Notes: generated by a model from the letters alone, not told the origin. DNA of 64,000 nucleotides from an uncultured Oceanospirillaceae bacterium (GCA_913057435.1 CAJXNY010000017.1:29397-93396); one strand, 5' to 3'. Numbered from the stretch's first letter, positions 45,821-56,716 are shown. Program-made: numbers and translations.

Positions 45821-45845
45821 AACCGGGCCTTGACCCGGTTTTTTT
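45821..45845 (+). terminator. Terminator or attenuator after hflC
   Basis: aaccggg (45821-45827) and cccggtt (45834-45840), loop ccttga, followed by TTTTT. It separates the nnr-to-hflC run from the DUF2065-hisZ-purA group; partial read-through is likely, given the conserved gene order. Confidence 0.75.
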
Positions 45846-45873
45846 GTGTGGCAATACCCGGAGGCGCGCGGCC

Positions 45874-46071
45874 ATGAGTGAACAATTCTGGCAGGCGTTA
45901 GCGGCAGGGCTGGCGTTGATGTTGATTTTTGAGGGCGTGATTCCGTTCCTCTATCCACTGCGCTGGCGACAGCTGGTTGAACAGTTGTCGCAGGTCAGTA
46001 ACCATGCGCTACGCATGATGGGACTGGTCTCCATGTTGCTTGGTGTATTGCTGTTGTACTGGATTCGCTGA
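45874..46071 (+). CDS. DUF2065 small membrane protein (YjeT-like)
   Basis: 65 residues from the ATG at 45874, which has ggagg upstream. Two hydrophobic stretches are visible: FWQALAAGLALMLIFEGVIPF (about 5-25) and MMGLVSMLLGVLLLYWI (about 48-64). The intervening part has PLRWRQLVEQLSQ. The family is conserved beside hflC in gammaproteobacteria and has no known function; proximity suggests a link with the FtsH-HflKC complex or the membrane. Confidence 0.88.
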   Translation: MSEQFWQALAAGLALMLIFEGVIPFLYPLRWRQLVEQLSQVSNHALRMMGLVSMLLGVLLLYWIR

Positions 46072-46091
46072 TCGAGAAACGAGGGAAACGC

Positions 46092-47264
46092 ATGGCTCTG
46101 GCTGATCGCTGGCTATTACCCGATGGTGTAAAAGAAGTTCTGGCACCTGATGCTTATCATATCGAGACGCTCCGTCGTCGCGTGCTGGATCTGTATCATC
46201 ACTGGGGCTACGATCTGGTGATGCCGCCATTGATGGAGCACCTTGACTCATTGCTGACGGGTGTTGGTCGTGATCTCGATCTGAACACATTCAAGCTGAC
46301 CGATCAGCTGACCGGTCATACGCTGGGCGTTCGCGCTGATATTACGCCTCAGGTCGCTCGTATTGATGCCCATCGCATGGATACTCAGGGTGCCAACCGC
46401 CTGAGCTACTGTGGTTCCGTGTTGCATACCCGTTCTGCTGAGCCGCTGGCCTCGCGTAACCCAATGCAAATTGGTGCTGAGCTCTATGGCCATGCCGGTA
46501 TCGAAAGCGAGATTGAAGTAATCTCGCTGATGCTGGAAACCCTGGCGGTGGTGAAAGCAAATACAGAGCTGAGTCTGGATCTGGGGCATGTGGATATCTT
46601 CCGTGGCCTGATGCAGGTTGCGGGTCTGAGTGATGCTCAGCAGGATGAATACCGCGATATCCTGGCGCGTAAAGCGCTACCGGAGCTGGATCTGTTTGTC
46701 GCGCAAATCACAGATGAGCAGGTGCGTCATTGGCTGGGCCGGTTGCCGCGCCTGACTGGTGGTGTTGAGATGCTGGAATCTGCCCGTCAGGTATTGTCCG
46801 GTGCGCCAGCGTCTGTATCGCAGGCTGTGCTGTATCTGCAGCAGCTGGCTGAGCAGCTGCAGAGCCGCTATCCACAGCTGGATCTGTATTTTGATTTGAG
46901 TGAGTTGCGTGGTTATAACTATCATACGGGCGTAGTGTTCGCAGCTTATGTGCCAACCCACGGTCAGGCGATCGCCAAAGGTGGTCGTTATGATGACATC
47001 GGGCGTGATTTTGGTCGTGCCCGTGCTGCAACAGGGTTCAGTTGCGATCTGAAAATTCTATCTGAGCTGTCACAAGAAACAGTACAGACTGATGCAGTTG
47101 TCCTGGCACCAGCCGGTGATGATGCAACTCTTTTACAGGCGATTCGTGACCTGCGTATGCAGGGTCAGCGGGTTGTTCAGACGCTGCCAGGTGCAGCGTC
47201 AGAAGATGGCTGCAGCCAACAGTTACTGCAGCGTGATGGGCAGTGGGTTGTCGCTCAGCGATAA
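46092..47264 (+). CDS. hisZ: ATP phosphoribosyltransferase regulatory subunit HisZ
   Basis: 390 residues, a class II histidyl-tRNA synthetase paralogue. It begins MALADRWLLPDGVKEVL and has YDLVMPPLMEHLDSLL, RADITPQVARIDAHR and GGRYDDIGRDFGRARAATG. It combines with the short HisG to form the regulated first enzyme of histidine synthesis. Its presence implies a short-form hisG elsewhere in this genome. Between DUF2065 and purA, a common arrangement in Pseudomonas-like genomes. Confidence 0.96.
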   Translation: MALADRWLLPDGVKEVLAPDAYHIETLRRRVLDLYHHWGYDLVMPPLMEHLDSLLTGVGRDLDLNTFKLTDQLTGHTLGVRADITPQVARIDAHRMDTQGANRLSYCGSVLHTRSAEPLASRNPMQIGAELYGHAGIESEIEVISLMLETLAVVKANTELSLDLGHVDIFRGLMQVAGLSDAQQDEYRDILARKALPELDLFVAQITDEQVRHWLGRLPRLTGGVEMLESARQVLSGAPASVSQAVLYLQQLAEQLQSRYPQLDLYFDLSELRGYNYHTGVVFAAYVPTHGQAIAKGGRYDDIGRDFGRARAATGFSCDLKILSELSQETVQTDAVVLAPAGDDATLLQAIRDLRMQGQRVVQTLPGAASEDGCSQQLLQRDGQWVVAQR

Positions 47265-47293
47265 ACCCGGTTAACTAACTCAATTATCTCTAG

Positions 47294-48598
<1,305 letters not shown>

Positions 48599-48614
48599 TC
48601 TGTTTCAGAAGCAT

Positions 48615-48650
48615 AAAAAAACCCGGCTATGTAAATAGCCGGGTTTTTTT
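48615..48650. terminator. Strong bidirectional terminator between purA and suhB
   Basis: A 16-bp perfect stem (aaaaaaacccggctat, 48615-48630, and complement 48635-48650) with a gtaa loop and A/T tails on both sides. Confidence 0.95.
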
Positions 48651-48700
48651 TGTGTCTGCGTCGGCTTAGCAACCCCGGTTGGGGTTGCGTGGCCTTTTGC

Positions 48701-49519
48701 TTAGCTCAGTTCAGGTGTTACGGCTGGGCGTAAATTCTGCAGCAGTGCTTTTAGCATTTTAGGGTTGGCCGCAATCAGGTGTCCCAGGTTGCGGTAGTTA
48801 CTGCCGCCGTTAAGGTCGGCAACCAGGCCGCCTGCTTCCTGTACCAGTAGCAGTGCTGCTTCAAATTCAGGTTCGGACAGGCCGAGCTGGAAGAAGCCGT
48901 CTGCGCGACCAGCGGCCAGGTTGGCCAGGTTCAGTGCTGCGGAGCCTGCATTATTGATGCTTGCGTTCGCCATGTTGATGCTTTTGAACATCTCAAGGTA
49001 GGCATTCAGGTGGCCTTTATCGCTGCCGCGGTTAAAGAAACCGGAGCCGATTGCGCTACCTTCAATAGTACGGTTGCTGCCAACACGCAGACGTTTGCCG
49101 TTCAGGTGGGCACCGTAACCACGACTAGCCGTGAATTCTTCAGCTGTCATCGGGTTCAGGACGATAGCGTGTTCCAGGCGGTCGCGCTGGTAGCCAGCAA
49201 TGCACAGGGCAAAGTTTGGCAGGCCTTTAGAGAAGTTGCTGGCGTTATCAATAGGATTGACGTTCCAGGTGACCTCGTCGCCTTCGCCAGCGGCTGTTGG
49301 AGCGTGTTCGCCAGTGTAGACGCCCACAACGCGATGGTGTGGATACGCTTTCTGAATAGTATGTACTACTGTCAGTTCGGCTCGGCTGGCGGTGTCGCGT
49401 ACAAAGTCGGTGACATCGGATTGTTCAGATTTGATCAGGTCCAGGCGCTCTACAGCGCGAGCTACCTGCTCACCTGCGATACGGGCAGCTCGCAGGGCGA
49501 TATTCAACATCGGTTGCAT
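48701..49519 (-). CDS. suhB: SuhB-family protein, catalytically degenerate inositol monophosphatase fold
   Basis: 272 residues, collinear with E. coli SuhB from MQPMLNIALRAARIAG onward and ending in a similar helix. The phosphatase motifs are altered. The EE pair at 67-68 is Val-Tyr (VVGVYTGEH). The IDPLDGTTNF loop reads VNPIDNASNF, so the first metal Asp is Asn88, and Gly-Thr is Asn-Ala. The DFVTxxD Asp is Ala44, and the late WD motif is Pro217-Glu218. Only Asp91 of the metal set is clearly kept. It is probably inactive as an enzyme. In E. coli SuhB also serves in rRNA antitermination with the Nus factors; that role may be what is retained here. Divergent from trmJ, as in Pseudomonas. Confidence 0.9.
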   Translation of the reverse strand: MQPMLNIALRAARIAGEQVARAVERLDLIKSEQSDVTDFVRDTASRAELTVVHTIQKAYPHHRVVGVYTGEHAPTAAGEGDEVTWNVNPIDNASNFSKGLPNFALCIAGYQRDRLEHAIVLNPMTAEEFTASRGYGAHLNGKRLRVGSNRTIEGSAIGSGFFNRGSDKGHLNAYLEMFKSINMANASINNAGSAALNLANLAAGRADGFFQLGLSEPEFEAALLLVQEAGGLVADLNGGSNYRNLGHLIAANPKMLKALLQNLRPAVTPELS

Positions 49520-49582
49520 GTTGTGATGGTCTCAAAAGAGGTTAAGGGCAAGGGGCCTATTATAGCCGAGCTAATAGACTGC

Positions 49583-49611
49583 TGAACAGATGGCAATAGC
49601 TTTGCTACAAT
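49583..49611 (+). promoter_or_regulatory. Candidate sigma-70 promoter of trmJ
   Basis: TGAACA (49583-49588), a 17-base spacer, TACAAT (49606-49611). A start point near 49618 leaves about 25 bases of leader before the ATG at 49643. Confidence 0.5.
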
Positions 49612-49642
49612 ATGTCCCCTCAAAAAAGTGGATAGCGGGCTA

Positions 49643-50386
49643 ATGCTGGAAAATATCACCATCATTCTGGTTAACACCACTCACCCGGGTAATATCGGTG
49701 GCGTGGCGCGAGCAATGAAAAACATGGGCCTGACAGACTTGCGTCTGGTTGAGCCAAAGGTGTTCCCAGATGGCGATGCGGTGGCGCGTGCTTCAGGCGC
49801 TACCGACCTGCTGGATAATGCTGGCGTTTTTAGCAGTCTGGCTGAGGCGCTGGCAGATTGCCAGTTAGTTGTTGGTACGAGCGCCCGTGAACGGCATATT
49901 CCCTGGCCGCTAATCAACCCGCGTGAGCTGGCAGCGATTACTGCGCCGTTATCGGGTAGTCAGAAAATTGCGATTGTATTTGGGCGTGAAGATCGTGGCC
50001 TGACCAATGAAGAGCTGCAGCTGTGTCATCACCATGTCAATATTCCTACCAATGAGGCCTTCAGCTCGCTGAACATTGCTGCCGCTGTGCAGGTCGTTAC
50101 CTATGAACTGCGGATGGCGGCACTGGGGTTGGCGGAGTCAGCTGAGCGTCCGCAGTGGGGGACGGAGTGGGATATAGACCTGGCCAGCCATCACGAATTA
50201 GAGTTGCTGTTTGAGCACCTTGAAAAAGTTCTGGTGGATACGGAGTTCCTTGATCCGGAAAATCCACGTCAGTTGATGCCGCGTCTGCGGCGTCTGTTTA
50301 TGCGTGCCGTTCCGGACAAAGTTGAAGTGAACGTTTTGCGCGGCATTCTGAGTACAATCGAAAAGAAAATAGATGACGGGCACTGA
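49643..50386 (+). CDS. trmJ: tRNA (cytidine/uridine-2'-O-)-methyltransferase TrmJ
   Basis: 247 residues from the ATG at 49643 (MLENITIILVNTTHPGNIGG); a GTG 15 bases earlier is in frame, but it would leave almost no leader after the candidate promoter. SPOUT-class features: HPGNIGGVARAMKNMG, IVFGREDRGLTNEEL and FSSLNIAAAVQVVTYEL, which form the knotted SAM site. It methylates the 2'-O of residue 32 in several tRNAs. Its position just before iscR is conserved in this class, though cysE often lies between them in Pseudomonas. Confidence 0.94.
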   Translation: MLENITIILVNTTHPGNIGGVARAMKNMGLTDLRLVEPKVFPDGDAVARASGATDLLDNAGVFSSLAEALADCQLVVGTSARERHIPWPLINPRELAAITAPLSGSQKIAIVFGREDRGLTNEELQLCHHHVNIPTNEAFSSLNIAAAVQVVTYELRMAALGLAESAERPQWGTEWDIDLASHHELELLFEHLEKVLVDTEFLDPENPRQLMPRLRRLFMRAVPDKVEVNVLRGILSTIEKKIDDGH

Positions 50387-50472
50387 TCCGTTGCCGGTGT
50401 TGCACGCTAAAAGATGTTAAACTTAGACATCTTTCGGGGTTGGGTTTAATCCCGACTAAAAAGGTTGGTTAT

Positions 50473-50505
50473 ATACTTGACTGTAATGGTCAAGAAAAGC
50501 ATAAT
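50473..50505 (+). promoter_or_regulatory. isc operon promoter with overlapping IscR type-1 operator
   Basis: TTGACT (50477-50482), 17-base spacer, CATAAT (50500-50505). The 25-base stretch from 50473 fits the type-1 IscR site (ATASYYGACTRWWWYAGTCRRSTAT) at about 22 of 25 positions and covers the -35 element. This matches the known feedback in which IscR holding a 2Fe-2S cluster represses its own operon. Confidence 0.85.
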
Positions 50506-50544
50506 GCCGCGACATAACTCGCAGTTAGACGAGGAGCAGGTTTT

Positions 50545-51039
50545 ATGCGACTAACAACAAAAGGCCGTTATGCAGTAACGGCTATGCTGGATCTGGCATT
50601 GCATGAAGGCAAGGGGCCGATCAGTCTGGCGGACATTTCTGAACGCCAGGGGATCTCGCTTTCTTACCTGGAGCAACTGTTTGCCAAGTTGCGCCGCAAC
50701 GAACTGGTACGCAGTGTGCGTGGTCCAGGTGGCGGCTATCAGCTGAATCGTGAGAAAGGCGCGATTCCTGTTGCTGAGGTTATCGATGCGGTGAATGAAT
50801 CCGTGGATGCCACCGGTTGTAATCGTAAGGGTGATTGTCAGGGCGGTGAAACCTGTCTGACGCATCATCTGTGGTGTGATCTAAGTGATCAGATCCATAA
50901 TTTTTTAAGTGGTATCAGTCTGGCTGATCTTGTGGCGCGTAAAGATGTACGTGAGGTTGCGTTGCGTCAGGAGCAGAATCAGTCAGAACAGCTGATCGTG
51001 AGTTCGTCAGGACAGCCTGCAGCCAAAGCTGCGGTTTGA
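50545..51039 (+). CDS. iscR: Iron-sulfur cluster-sensing regulator IscR
   Basis: 164 residues, Rrf2 family. An N-terminal winged helix ([45 protein letters not shown]) is followed by the cluster ligands Cys92, Cys98, Cys104 and His107. First gene of the isc operon, preceded by gaggag and about 40 bases after the -10 box. It represses isc when iron-sulfur supply is sufficient and controls other targets in its apo form. Confidence 0.97.
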   Translation: MRLTTKGRYAVTAMLDLALHEGKGPISLADISERQGISLSYLEQLFAKLRRNELVRSVRGPGGGYQLNREKGAIPVAEVIDAVNESVDATGCNRKGDCQGGETCLTHHLWCDLSDQIHNFLSGISLADLVARKDVREVALRQEQNQSEQLIVSSSGQPAAKAAV

Positions 51040-51060
51040 TGTGAGGGTCGGAGATCGACA

Positions 51061-52275
51061 ATGAATACACCAATTTACCTGGATTATTCCGCAACAACGC
51101 CGGTTGACCCGCGTGTTGCTGAGAAGATGATTGAGTGCCTGACAAAAGAGGGTAACTTCGGTAACCCTGCGTCCCGCTCTCACCTGTTTGGCTGGAAAGC
51201 AGAAGAGGCGGTTGAAGATGCACGTCGCCAGGTGGCAGACCTGCTAAACGCTGACCCACGCGAAATTGTCTGGACCTCCGGCGCGACAGAGTCTGACAAC
51301 CTGGCGATTAAAGGTGTTGCTCACTTCTACCACAAGAAGGGCAAGCACATCATTACCTCCAAAATCGAGCACAAAGCCGTGCTGGATACCTGTCGCCAGC
51401 TGGAACGCGAAGGGTATGAAGTAACCTATCTGGATCCGACCTCTGAGGGCCTGATTGAGCCACAGATGGTTGCAGATGCGCTGCGTGAAGATACCATTCT
51501 GGTCTCTCTGATGCATGTGAACAACGAGATTGGTGTTATCACTGATATCGCTGCAATCGGCGAGCTGACCCGTGCTAATGGCACGCTGTTTCATGTTGAT
51601 GCGGCGCAGAGTGCCGGTAAGGTTGAGATCGACCTGAAAAATACCAAGGTCGATCTGATGTCGCTGTCTGGCCATAAAATGTATGGCCCTAAAGGTGTTG
51701 GCGCGCTGTACGTTTGTCGTAAGCCTCGTGTTCGTCTGGAAGCTCAGATGCACGGTGGTGGTCACGAGCGTGGTATGCGTTCCGGCACGCTGGCAACGCA
51801 CCAGCTGGTTGGCATGGGTGAAGCTGCCCGTATCGCCAAGGAAGAGATGATCGCTGAAACTGCTCATACTGTTGCGCTGCGTGACCGTTTGTGGGCGGGT
51901 GTCAGTGATATGGATGAAGTTTACATTAATGGCAGCGCTGAGCAGCGTGTGCCTGGTAACATGAACATCAGTTTTGCCTTTGTTGAAGGTGAGTCTCTGT
52001 TGATGTCACTGAAAGATCTGGCTGTATCTTCTGGTTCGGCCTGCACCTCTGCCAGTCTGGAGCCTTCGTACGTATTGCGTGCGCTGGGCCTGAATGACGA
52101 GATGGCGCATAGTTCGATCCGTTTTTCTGTTGGTCGTTTTACGACCGAAGAGGAAGTGGATTACGCCGTTAAACAGGTCCGTGAAGCGGTAGGCAAGCTG
52201 CGTGAGCTATCCCCATTGTGGGATATGTTTCAGGACGGTGTAGATCTGAGTAAAGTTGAGTGGGTTCACCACTAA
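51061..52275 (+). CDS. iscS: Cysteine desulfurase IscS
   Basis: 404 residues. PLP-dependent: [17 protein letters not shown] contains the PLP lysine and [14 protein letters not shown] the active-site Cys. N-terminus [16 protein letters not shown] is diagnostic. It releases sulfur from cysteine for cluster assembly on IscU and for tRNA thiolation. 21 bases after iscR. Confidence 0.98.
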   Translation: MNTPIYLDYSATTPVDPRVAEKMIECLTKEGNFGNPASRSHLFGWKAEEAVEDARRQVADLLNADPREIVWTSGATESDNLAIKGVAHFYHKKGKHIITSKIEHKAVLDTCRQLEREGYEVTYLDPTSEGLIEPQMVADALREDTILVSLMHVNNEIGVITDIAAIGELTRANGTLFHVDAAQSAGKVEIDLKNTKVDLMSLSGHKMYGPKGVGALYVCRKPRVRLEAQMHGGGHERGMRSGTLATHQLVGMGEAARIAKEEMIAETAHTVALRDRLWAGVSDMDEVYINGSAEQRVPGNMNISFAFVEGESLLMSLKDLAVSSGSACTSASLEPSYVLRALGLNDEMAHSSIRFSVGRFTTEEEVDYAVKQVREAVGKLRELSPLWDMFQDGVDLSKVEWVHH

Positions 52276-52306
52276 GCGGCAGCCGAGTATTCGAGGAGAT
52301 TTAGTT

Positions 52307-52687
52307 ATGGCTTACAGCGAAAAAGTTATCGACCACTACGAAAATCCACGTAATGTTGGCAAAATGGATGCGCAGGATGCATCTGTTGGTACCGGCATGG
52401 TAGGTGCGCCTGCCTGTGGTGACGTTATGCGTCTACAGATCAAGGTAAGCGAAGAGGGTGTTATTGAAGATGCCAAATTCAAAACCTATGGCTGTGGCTC
52501 TGCAATTGCGTCCAGCTCTCTGGTTACTGAATGGGTGAAAGGGATGACGCTGGATCAGGCGGCTGAGTTGAAAAACTCTGAAATCGCCGAAGAGCTGGCG
52601 TTACCTCCAGTGAAAATTCACTGTTCAGTGCTCGCTGAAGACGCGATTAAAGCAGCGATCACCGACTATAAAGACAAGCAGAAGTAA
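52307..52687 (+). CDS. iscU: Iron-sulfur cluster scaffold IscU
   Basis: 126 residues from the ATG at 52307, with gaggagat upstream; the longer in-frame start inside iscS is not used. The three scaffold cysteines are in GAPACGDVM, YGCGSAIASS and KIHCSVLAED, and the HscA-binding LPPVK is at about residue 99. It receives sulfur from IscS and passes the new cluster on with HscA/HscB. Confidence 0.98.
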   Translation: MAYSEKVIDHYENPRNVGKMDAQDASVGTGMVGAPACGDVMRLQIKVSEEGVIEDAKFKTYGCGSAIASSSLVTEWVKGMTLDQAAELKNSEIAEELALPPVKIHCSVLAEDAIKAAITDYKDKQK

Positions 52688-52708
52688 TTCGCCCGTCTTT
52701 TTATTCGG

Positions 52709-52739
52709 GCCGGGCACTTCCTTATGGGAGTGATCCGGC
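52709..52739 (+). promoter_or_regulatory. Imperfect hairpin between iscU and iscA
   Basis: gccgggcacttcc and ggagtgatccggc can pair with wobbles around a short loop, followed by a few T residues. It could limit read-through into the distal isc genes or be a processing site; weak evidence. Confidence 0.35.
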
Positions 52740-52790
52740 TTTACAGTATCAAGGCTACCTATCGGTAGTGTTATGCAGGATTGAAGTGCT

Positions 52791-53114
52791 ATGGCCATTA
52801 CAATGACCGACGCAGCAGCTGATCATATCGGCAAATTCCTTGAAAACCGTGGCAAAGGCGATTCTGTTCGTCTGGGTGTGCGCACCTCGGGTTGTTCCGG
52901 TATGGCCTATGTGCTGGAATTTGTGGATGAGGCTGAGGCGGAAGACGAGGTTTTTGAAGATCGCGGCGTTAAGATCGTAATTGACCCTAAAAGCCTGGTG
53001 TACCTCAATGGCACCGAACTGGATTTCGTTAAGGAAGGTCTTAACGAAGGCTTCAAGTTCAATAACCCGAATGTTCGCAATGAATGCGGCTGCGGTGAGA
53101 GCTTCAATATTTAA
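52791..53114 (+). CDS. iscA: Iron-sulfur cluster carrier IscA
   Basis: 107 residues, A-type carrier. The three conserved cysteines are in [14 protein letters not shown] and the C-terminal ECGCGESF. It begins [17 protein letters not shown]. It delivers clusters to targets, especially 4Fe-4S proteins. 103 bases after iscU. Confidence 0.97.
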   Translation: MAITMTDAAADHIGKFLENRGKGDSVRLGVRTSGCSGMAYVLEFVDEAEAEDEVFEDRGVKIVIDPKSLVYLNGTELDFVKEGLNEGFKFNNPNVRNECGCGESFNI

Positions 53115-53131
53115 CCTGCGATCAGAGTCTT

Positions 53132-53662
53132 ATGATCGATATCAAACAGAATTACTTTGAGCTGCTGGCATTGCCGGTCAGCTTTCAGGTGGATGGGGTG
53201 CAGTTGTCTGCCCGCTACCGTGAGTTACAGAAAGTCCTTCACCCGGACCGTTTCGCGCACCTGTCGGAGCGTGAGCGTCGGCTGTCTGAGCAATATACTG
53301 CCTTTCTCAATGAAGCGCAGACCACTCTCAAATCACCACTCAAGCGTGCCCAGTATCTGCTGTATTTGCAGGGTTGGGATACCCTCAGCGAAACCAGCGT
53401 TACCATGGAGCCGACGTTCCTTATGCGACAGATGATGTTGCGTGAAGAGCTGGAAGAGGCGGGTAGCGCCGTAGACCCTGAGTCTGCGCTGGGCTCGCTG
53501 TCTGAAGAGGTGAGTGCTGAATTGCGTGGTCAGCGCCAGCAGTTTGAGGCGCAGTATATTGCCAGCGAATTTGACAGTGCTGCGGGCACGGTTCGAAAAA
53601 TGCAGTTCCTTGAAAAACTGGTGCTGGAGATTGAAGCGCTGGAAGATGAGCTGCTTGACTGA
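53132..53662 (+). CDS. hscB: J-domain co-chaperone HscB
   Basis: 176 residues. N-terminal J domain with the HPD motif (LQKVLHPDRFAHLS) and a C-terminal three-helix bundle (about 80-170) that holds IscU, beginning TMEPTFLMRQMMLREEL. It delivers IscU to HscA and stimulates its ATPase. 17 bases after iscA. Confidence 0.96.
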   Translation: MIDIKQNYFELLALPVSFQVDGVQLSARYRELQKVLHPDRFAHLSERERRLSEQYTAFLNEAQTTLKSPLKRAQYLLYLQGWDTLSETSVTMEPTFLMRQMMLREELEEAGSAVDPESALGSLSEEVSAELRGQRQQFEAQYIASEFDSAAGTVRKMQFLEKLVLEIEALEDELLD

Positions 53663-53725
53663 GTTTAATGCCTGACTGCATCGTGCAGGCGGGCTGGATG
53701 TATTGACGGGTTTCAGATTACCACT

Positions 53726-55603
53726 ATGGCGTTATTGCAGATTGCTGAGCCGGGGCAGAGTCCGGCACCTCATCAGCGCAAGCTGGCGGTAGGGATCGAT
53801 CTTGGTACGACCAATTCACTGGTTGCTACTGTGAAAAGCGGCACTGCGCAGACGCTGCCAGACATCGACGGGGCGCATACATTGCCATCCGTTGTGCGCT
53901 ACCAGGCGAGTGTTGAACCGTTGGTGGGTGAGGTGGCGCGCGTGCAGGCATCCAGCGATCCGCATAACACTGTGGTGTCAGTTAAGCGCCTGATGGGCCG
54001 CGGTGTTGCGGATGTTAAGTCGTTGACTGATGAGCTGCCGTATCGCTTTTCCGGTGATGAGGCGGGCATGCCGTTTATCGTCACTGACGCAGGCGAGAAG
54101 AGCCCGGTGCAGGTATCGGCAGACATTCTCAAGGTACTGGCTGAGCGTGCTGAAGCTTCGCTGGGTGGTGAGCTTAGCGGTGCGGTGATCACTGTGCCGG
54201 CGTATTTTGATGATGCGCAGCGTCAGGCCACTAAAGATGCGGCTACGCTGGCTAATATCAAGGTCCTGCGCCTGCTGAGTGAGCCAACCGCTGCGGCTGT
54301 GGCCTATGGTCTGGATGACGGCACTGACGGTGTTATTGCCGTTTATGATCTGGGTGGCGGCACGTTCGATATTTCAGTGCTTCGCCTCAATAAAGGTGTG
54401 TTCGAGGTGCTGGCTACTGGCGGTGACAGTGCGCTGGGCGGTGATGATTTTGATATGGCGCTGGCCCAGTGGTTCCGTGAGCAGTTGTCCCTGGAACAGG
54501 TGGATGCCTCTGCGTCCCGTTACCTGCTTGATCAGGCGCGGGCAGCGAAAGAAGCGCTTACCATGGCGTCGACCAGTGAAATTACACTGGATGTTGCCGG
54601 TCAGCAGTTATCGCTGCAGGTATCGCGTGAGCTGTTTGCACAGCTGACGGAAAAACTGGTTAGCCGCACCCTGCGGGTGACCCGCCGCACCCTGAAAGAT
54701 GCAGACATCAGCATGGACGAGGTGCAGGAAATCGTCATGGTGGGCGGCTCGACCCGCATGCCGATTGTTCGCGAGCGAGTGGCTGAGCTGTTTGGTCGTG
54801 CGCCACATATAGATATTGATCCGGACCGGGTGGTTGCTATTGGTGCAGCGATGCAGGCGGATGTGCTGGCGGGGAATAAGCCGGATAGCGATATGCTGTT
54901 GCTGGATGTGATCCCGCTGTCGCTGGGGCTGGAAACGATGGGCGGCCTGGTGGAAAAAGTTATCCACCGCAATACTTCAATCCCCGTTGCCCGGGCGCAG
55001 GAATTCACCACCTATCAGGATGGTCAGACAGCGATGGTTATTCATGTGCTGCAGGGCGAGCGTGAGCTGGTCGATGATTGCCGCTCACTGGCGCGCTTTG
55101 TACTGCGTGGTATTCCACCGCTGGCGGCGGGTGCTGCCAAGATTCGAGTTGCTTTCCAGGTGGATGCTGATGGTCTGCTGAGTGTTGAAGCCAAAGAGTT
55201 ATCCACCGGTGTTGAGAGTCGTATTCAGGTTAAGCCTTCCTACGGTCTGAGCGATGGTGAAATTGCCCAGATGCTGAAAGACTCCTACGGTAGTGCCCAG
55301 GATGATATGGACGCTCGTGCCCTGCGTGAAAAACAGGTTGAAGCGGACCGGTTACTGCATTCGCTGGAGCAGGCGCTGGCCACAGATGGTCAGGCGTTAC
55401 TCAGTGATGATGAACGACAGGTGCTTGTCCGTGAGATGCAGCAGCTGGCTGAGCTGCGCAATAACGGTGATGCCCGTACCGTTGAAAAAGGTGTACAGCA
55501 TCTGGCGAAAGTCAGTGATGAATTTGCCGCCCGTCGAATGGATCACAGTATCCGTAAGGCGTTGCGTGGCCAGAGTGTTGATGATATCGAGGAGAAAGGC
55601 TGA
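53726..55603 (+). CDS. hscA: Hsp70-type chaperone HscA
   Basis: 625 residues. ATPase domain (about 20-390) with [29 protein letters not shown] and [16 protein letters not shown]. Substrate domain (about 395-515) and a helical lid follow. It binds the LPPVK motif of IscU and helps release the cluster. 63 bases after hscB; its stop overlaps the fdx start (TGATG). Confidence 0.97.
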   Translation: MALLQIAEPGQSPAPHQRKLAVGIDLGTTNSLVATVKSGTAQTLPDIDGAHTLPSVVRYQASVEPLVGEVARVQASSDPHNTVVSVKRLMGRGVADVKSLTDELPYRFSGDEAGMPFIVTDAGEKSPVQVSADILKVLAERAEASLGGELSGAVITVPAYFDDAQRQATKDAATLANIKVLRLLSEPTAAAVAYGLDDGTDGVIAVYDLGGGTFDISVLRLNKGVFEVLATGGDSALGGDDFDMALAQWFREQLSLEQVDASASRYLLDQARAAKEALTMASTSEITLDVAGQQLSLQVSRELFAQLTEKLVSRTLRVTRRTLKDADISMDEVQEIVMVGGSTRMPIVRERVAELFGRAPHIDIDPDRVVAIGAAMQADVLAGNKPDSDMLLLDVIPLSLGLETMGGLVEKVIHRNTSIPVARAQEFTTYQDGQTAMVIHVLQGERELVDDCRSLARFVLRGIPPLAAGAAKIRVAFQVDADGLLSVEAKELSTGVESRIQVKPSYGLSDGEIAQMLKDSYGSAQDDMDARALREKQVEADRLLHSLEQALATDGQALLSDDERQVLVREMQQLAELRNNGDARTVEKGVQHLAKVSDEFAARRMDHSIRKALRGQSVDDIEEKG

Positions 55604-55941
55604 TGCCGCAGATTATCTTTCTGCCCCATGAAGAGTTGTGCCCGGATGGCAAGGTAATTGAGGCGGAGTCAGGTATGACTGTCTGTGATGCTGCGCTAAA
55701 AAATGGCATTGAGATTGAGCACGCCTGTGAGAAGTCCTGTGCGTGTACCACCTGTCACATTATCGTCCGTGAAGGCTTTGCTTCGATGGAAGAGTCTGAT
55801 GAGCTGGAAGACGATATGCTGGATAAGGCCTGGGGTCTTGAGCCTGAGTCACGACTGAGCTGTCAGTCAGTGGTGGGGGACGAAGATCTGGTGGTCGAAG
55901 TTCCACGCTACACTCTTAATCAGGTATCTGAGCGACATTGA
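55603..55941 (+). CDS. fdx: Isc-type 2Fe-2S ferredoxin
   Basis: 112 residues. Cluster cysteines are in HACEKSCACTTCHIIV and LSCQSVVG. It supplies electrons for cluster assembly on IscU. Translation starts on the stop codon of hscA (one-base overlap). Confidence 0.97.
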   Translation: MPQIIFLPHEELCPDGKVIEAESGMTVCDAALKNGIEIEHACEKSCACTTCHIIVREGFASMEESDELEDDMLDKAWGLEPESRLSCQSVVGDEDLVVEVPRYTLNQVSERH

Positions 55942-55951
55942 GGAGTTGATG

Positions 55952-56152
55952 ATGACGCTGAAGTGGATTGATGTGCAGGATATTGCGATTGAGCTGGCGG
56001 ACAATCACCCGGATGTTGATCCGCTCACGATATCTTTTCCCGATCTGCGGGAGAAGGTGATGGCGCTACCTGATTTTGATGACGACCCCGAGCGCTGTGG
56101 CGAAAAAGTGCTGGAAGCGATCCAGATGACCTGGATTGAAGAGCGGGACTGA
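55952..56152 (+). CDS. iscX: IscX, Fe-S assembly regulator
   Basis: 66 residues from the ATG at 55952 (MTLKWIDVQDIAIELA), 6 bases after aggag; an upstream ATG and a TTG are in frame but too close to the ribosome site. Acidic small protein with the FDDDPERCGEKVLEAIQ block of IscX (YfhJ). It binds IscS and iron and tunes the rate of cluster formation. Last gene of the isc operon, followed by a terminator. Confidence 0.95.
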   Translation: MTLKWIDVQDIAIELADNHPDVDPLTISFPDLREKVMALPDFDDDPERCGEKVLEAIQMTWIEERD

Positions 56153-56178
56153 AGCTTGTCCCGGACGTTATTGATACC

Positions 56179-56200
56179 AAGCCCGGCCTGCCGGGCTTTT
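56179..56200 (+). terminator. Rho-independent terminator of the isc operon
   Basis: aagcccgg (56179-56186) and ccgggctt (56191-56198), loop cctg, followed by a T-run. Confidence 0.88.
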
Positions 56201-56218
56201 TATCGCCCTGTGAATAGC

Positions 56219-56247
56219 TGTTTTATACGGTCGCCATCACGTATAAT
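56219..56247 (+). promoter_or_regulatory. Candidate promoter of ndk
   Basis: A perfect TATAAT at 56242-56247 with a poor -35 (tgtttt, 17-base spacer), about 50 bases before the ndk start. The -10 match is the main evidence. Confidence 0.45.
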
Positions 56248-56297
56248 CCCGCGATTAAATTTTTCGTATAAGCCCACTATTTGAGGATCTAAAGATC

Positions 56298-56705
56298 ATG
56301 GCAATCGAACGTACGCTGTCTATCATCAAACCAGACGCAGTTGCTAAAAACGTAATCGGTCAGATCGCTACGCGCTTTGAAAACGCTGGCCTGAAAATCG
56401 TTAAAATGGAGATGAAGCAGCTGTCCCAGGCTGATGCTGAAGGTTTCTATACTGAGCACAAAGAGCGTCCTTTCTTCGCTGACTTGGTTGCATTCATGAC
56501 TTCTGGTCCTGTTGTTGTGCAGGCGCTGGAAGGTGAAAATGCAATCGCGACTAACCGTGATCTGATGGGTGCAACTAACCCTAAAGAAGCGGCTGAAGGC
56601 ACTATCCGTAGTGACTTTGCTGAGTCTATCGATGCAAACGCTGTACACGGTTCTGATTCTGCTGCCTCTGCTGAGCGTGAAATCGCTTACTTCTTCGGCG
56701 CATAA
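56298..56705 (+). CDS. ndk: Nucleoside diphosphate kinase
   Basis: 135 residues, slightly shorter than the usual 141-143. It begins [18 protein letters not shown], and the active-site His lies in [16 protein letters not shown]. It balances nucleoside triphosphate pools. Codon use is strongly biased, suggesting high expression. Weak hairpin (56717-56738) follows. Confidence 0.97.
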   Translation: MAIERTLSIIKPDAVAKNVIGQIATRFENAGLKIVKMEMKQLSQADAEGFYTEHKERPFFADLVAFMTSGPVVVQALEGENAIATNRDLMGATNPKEAAEGTIRSDFAESIDANAVHGSDSAASAEREIAYFFGA

Positions 56706-56716
56706 TCGATCCGTTC

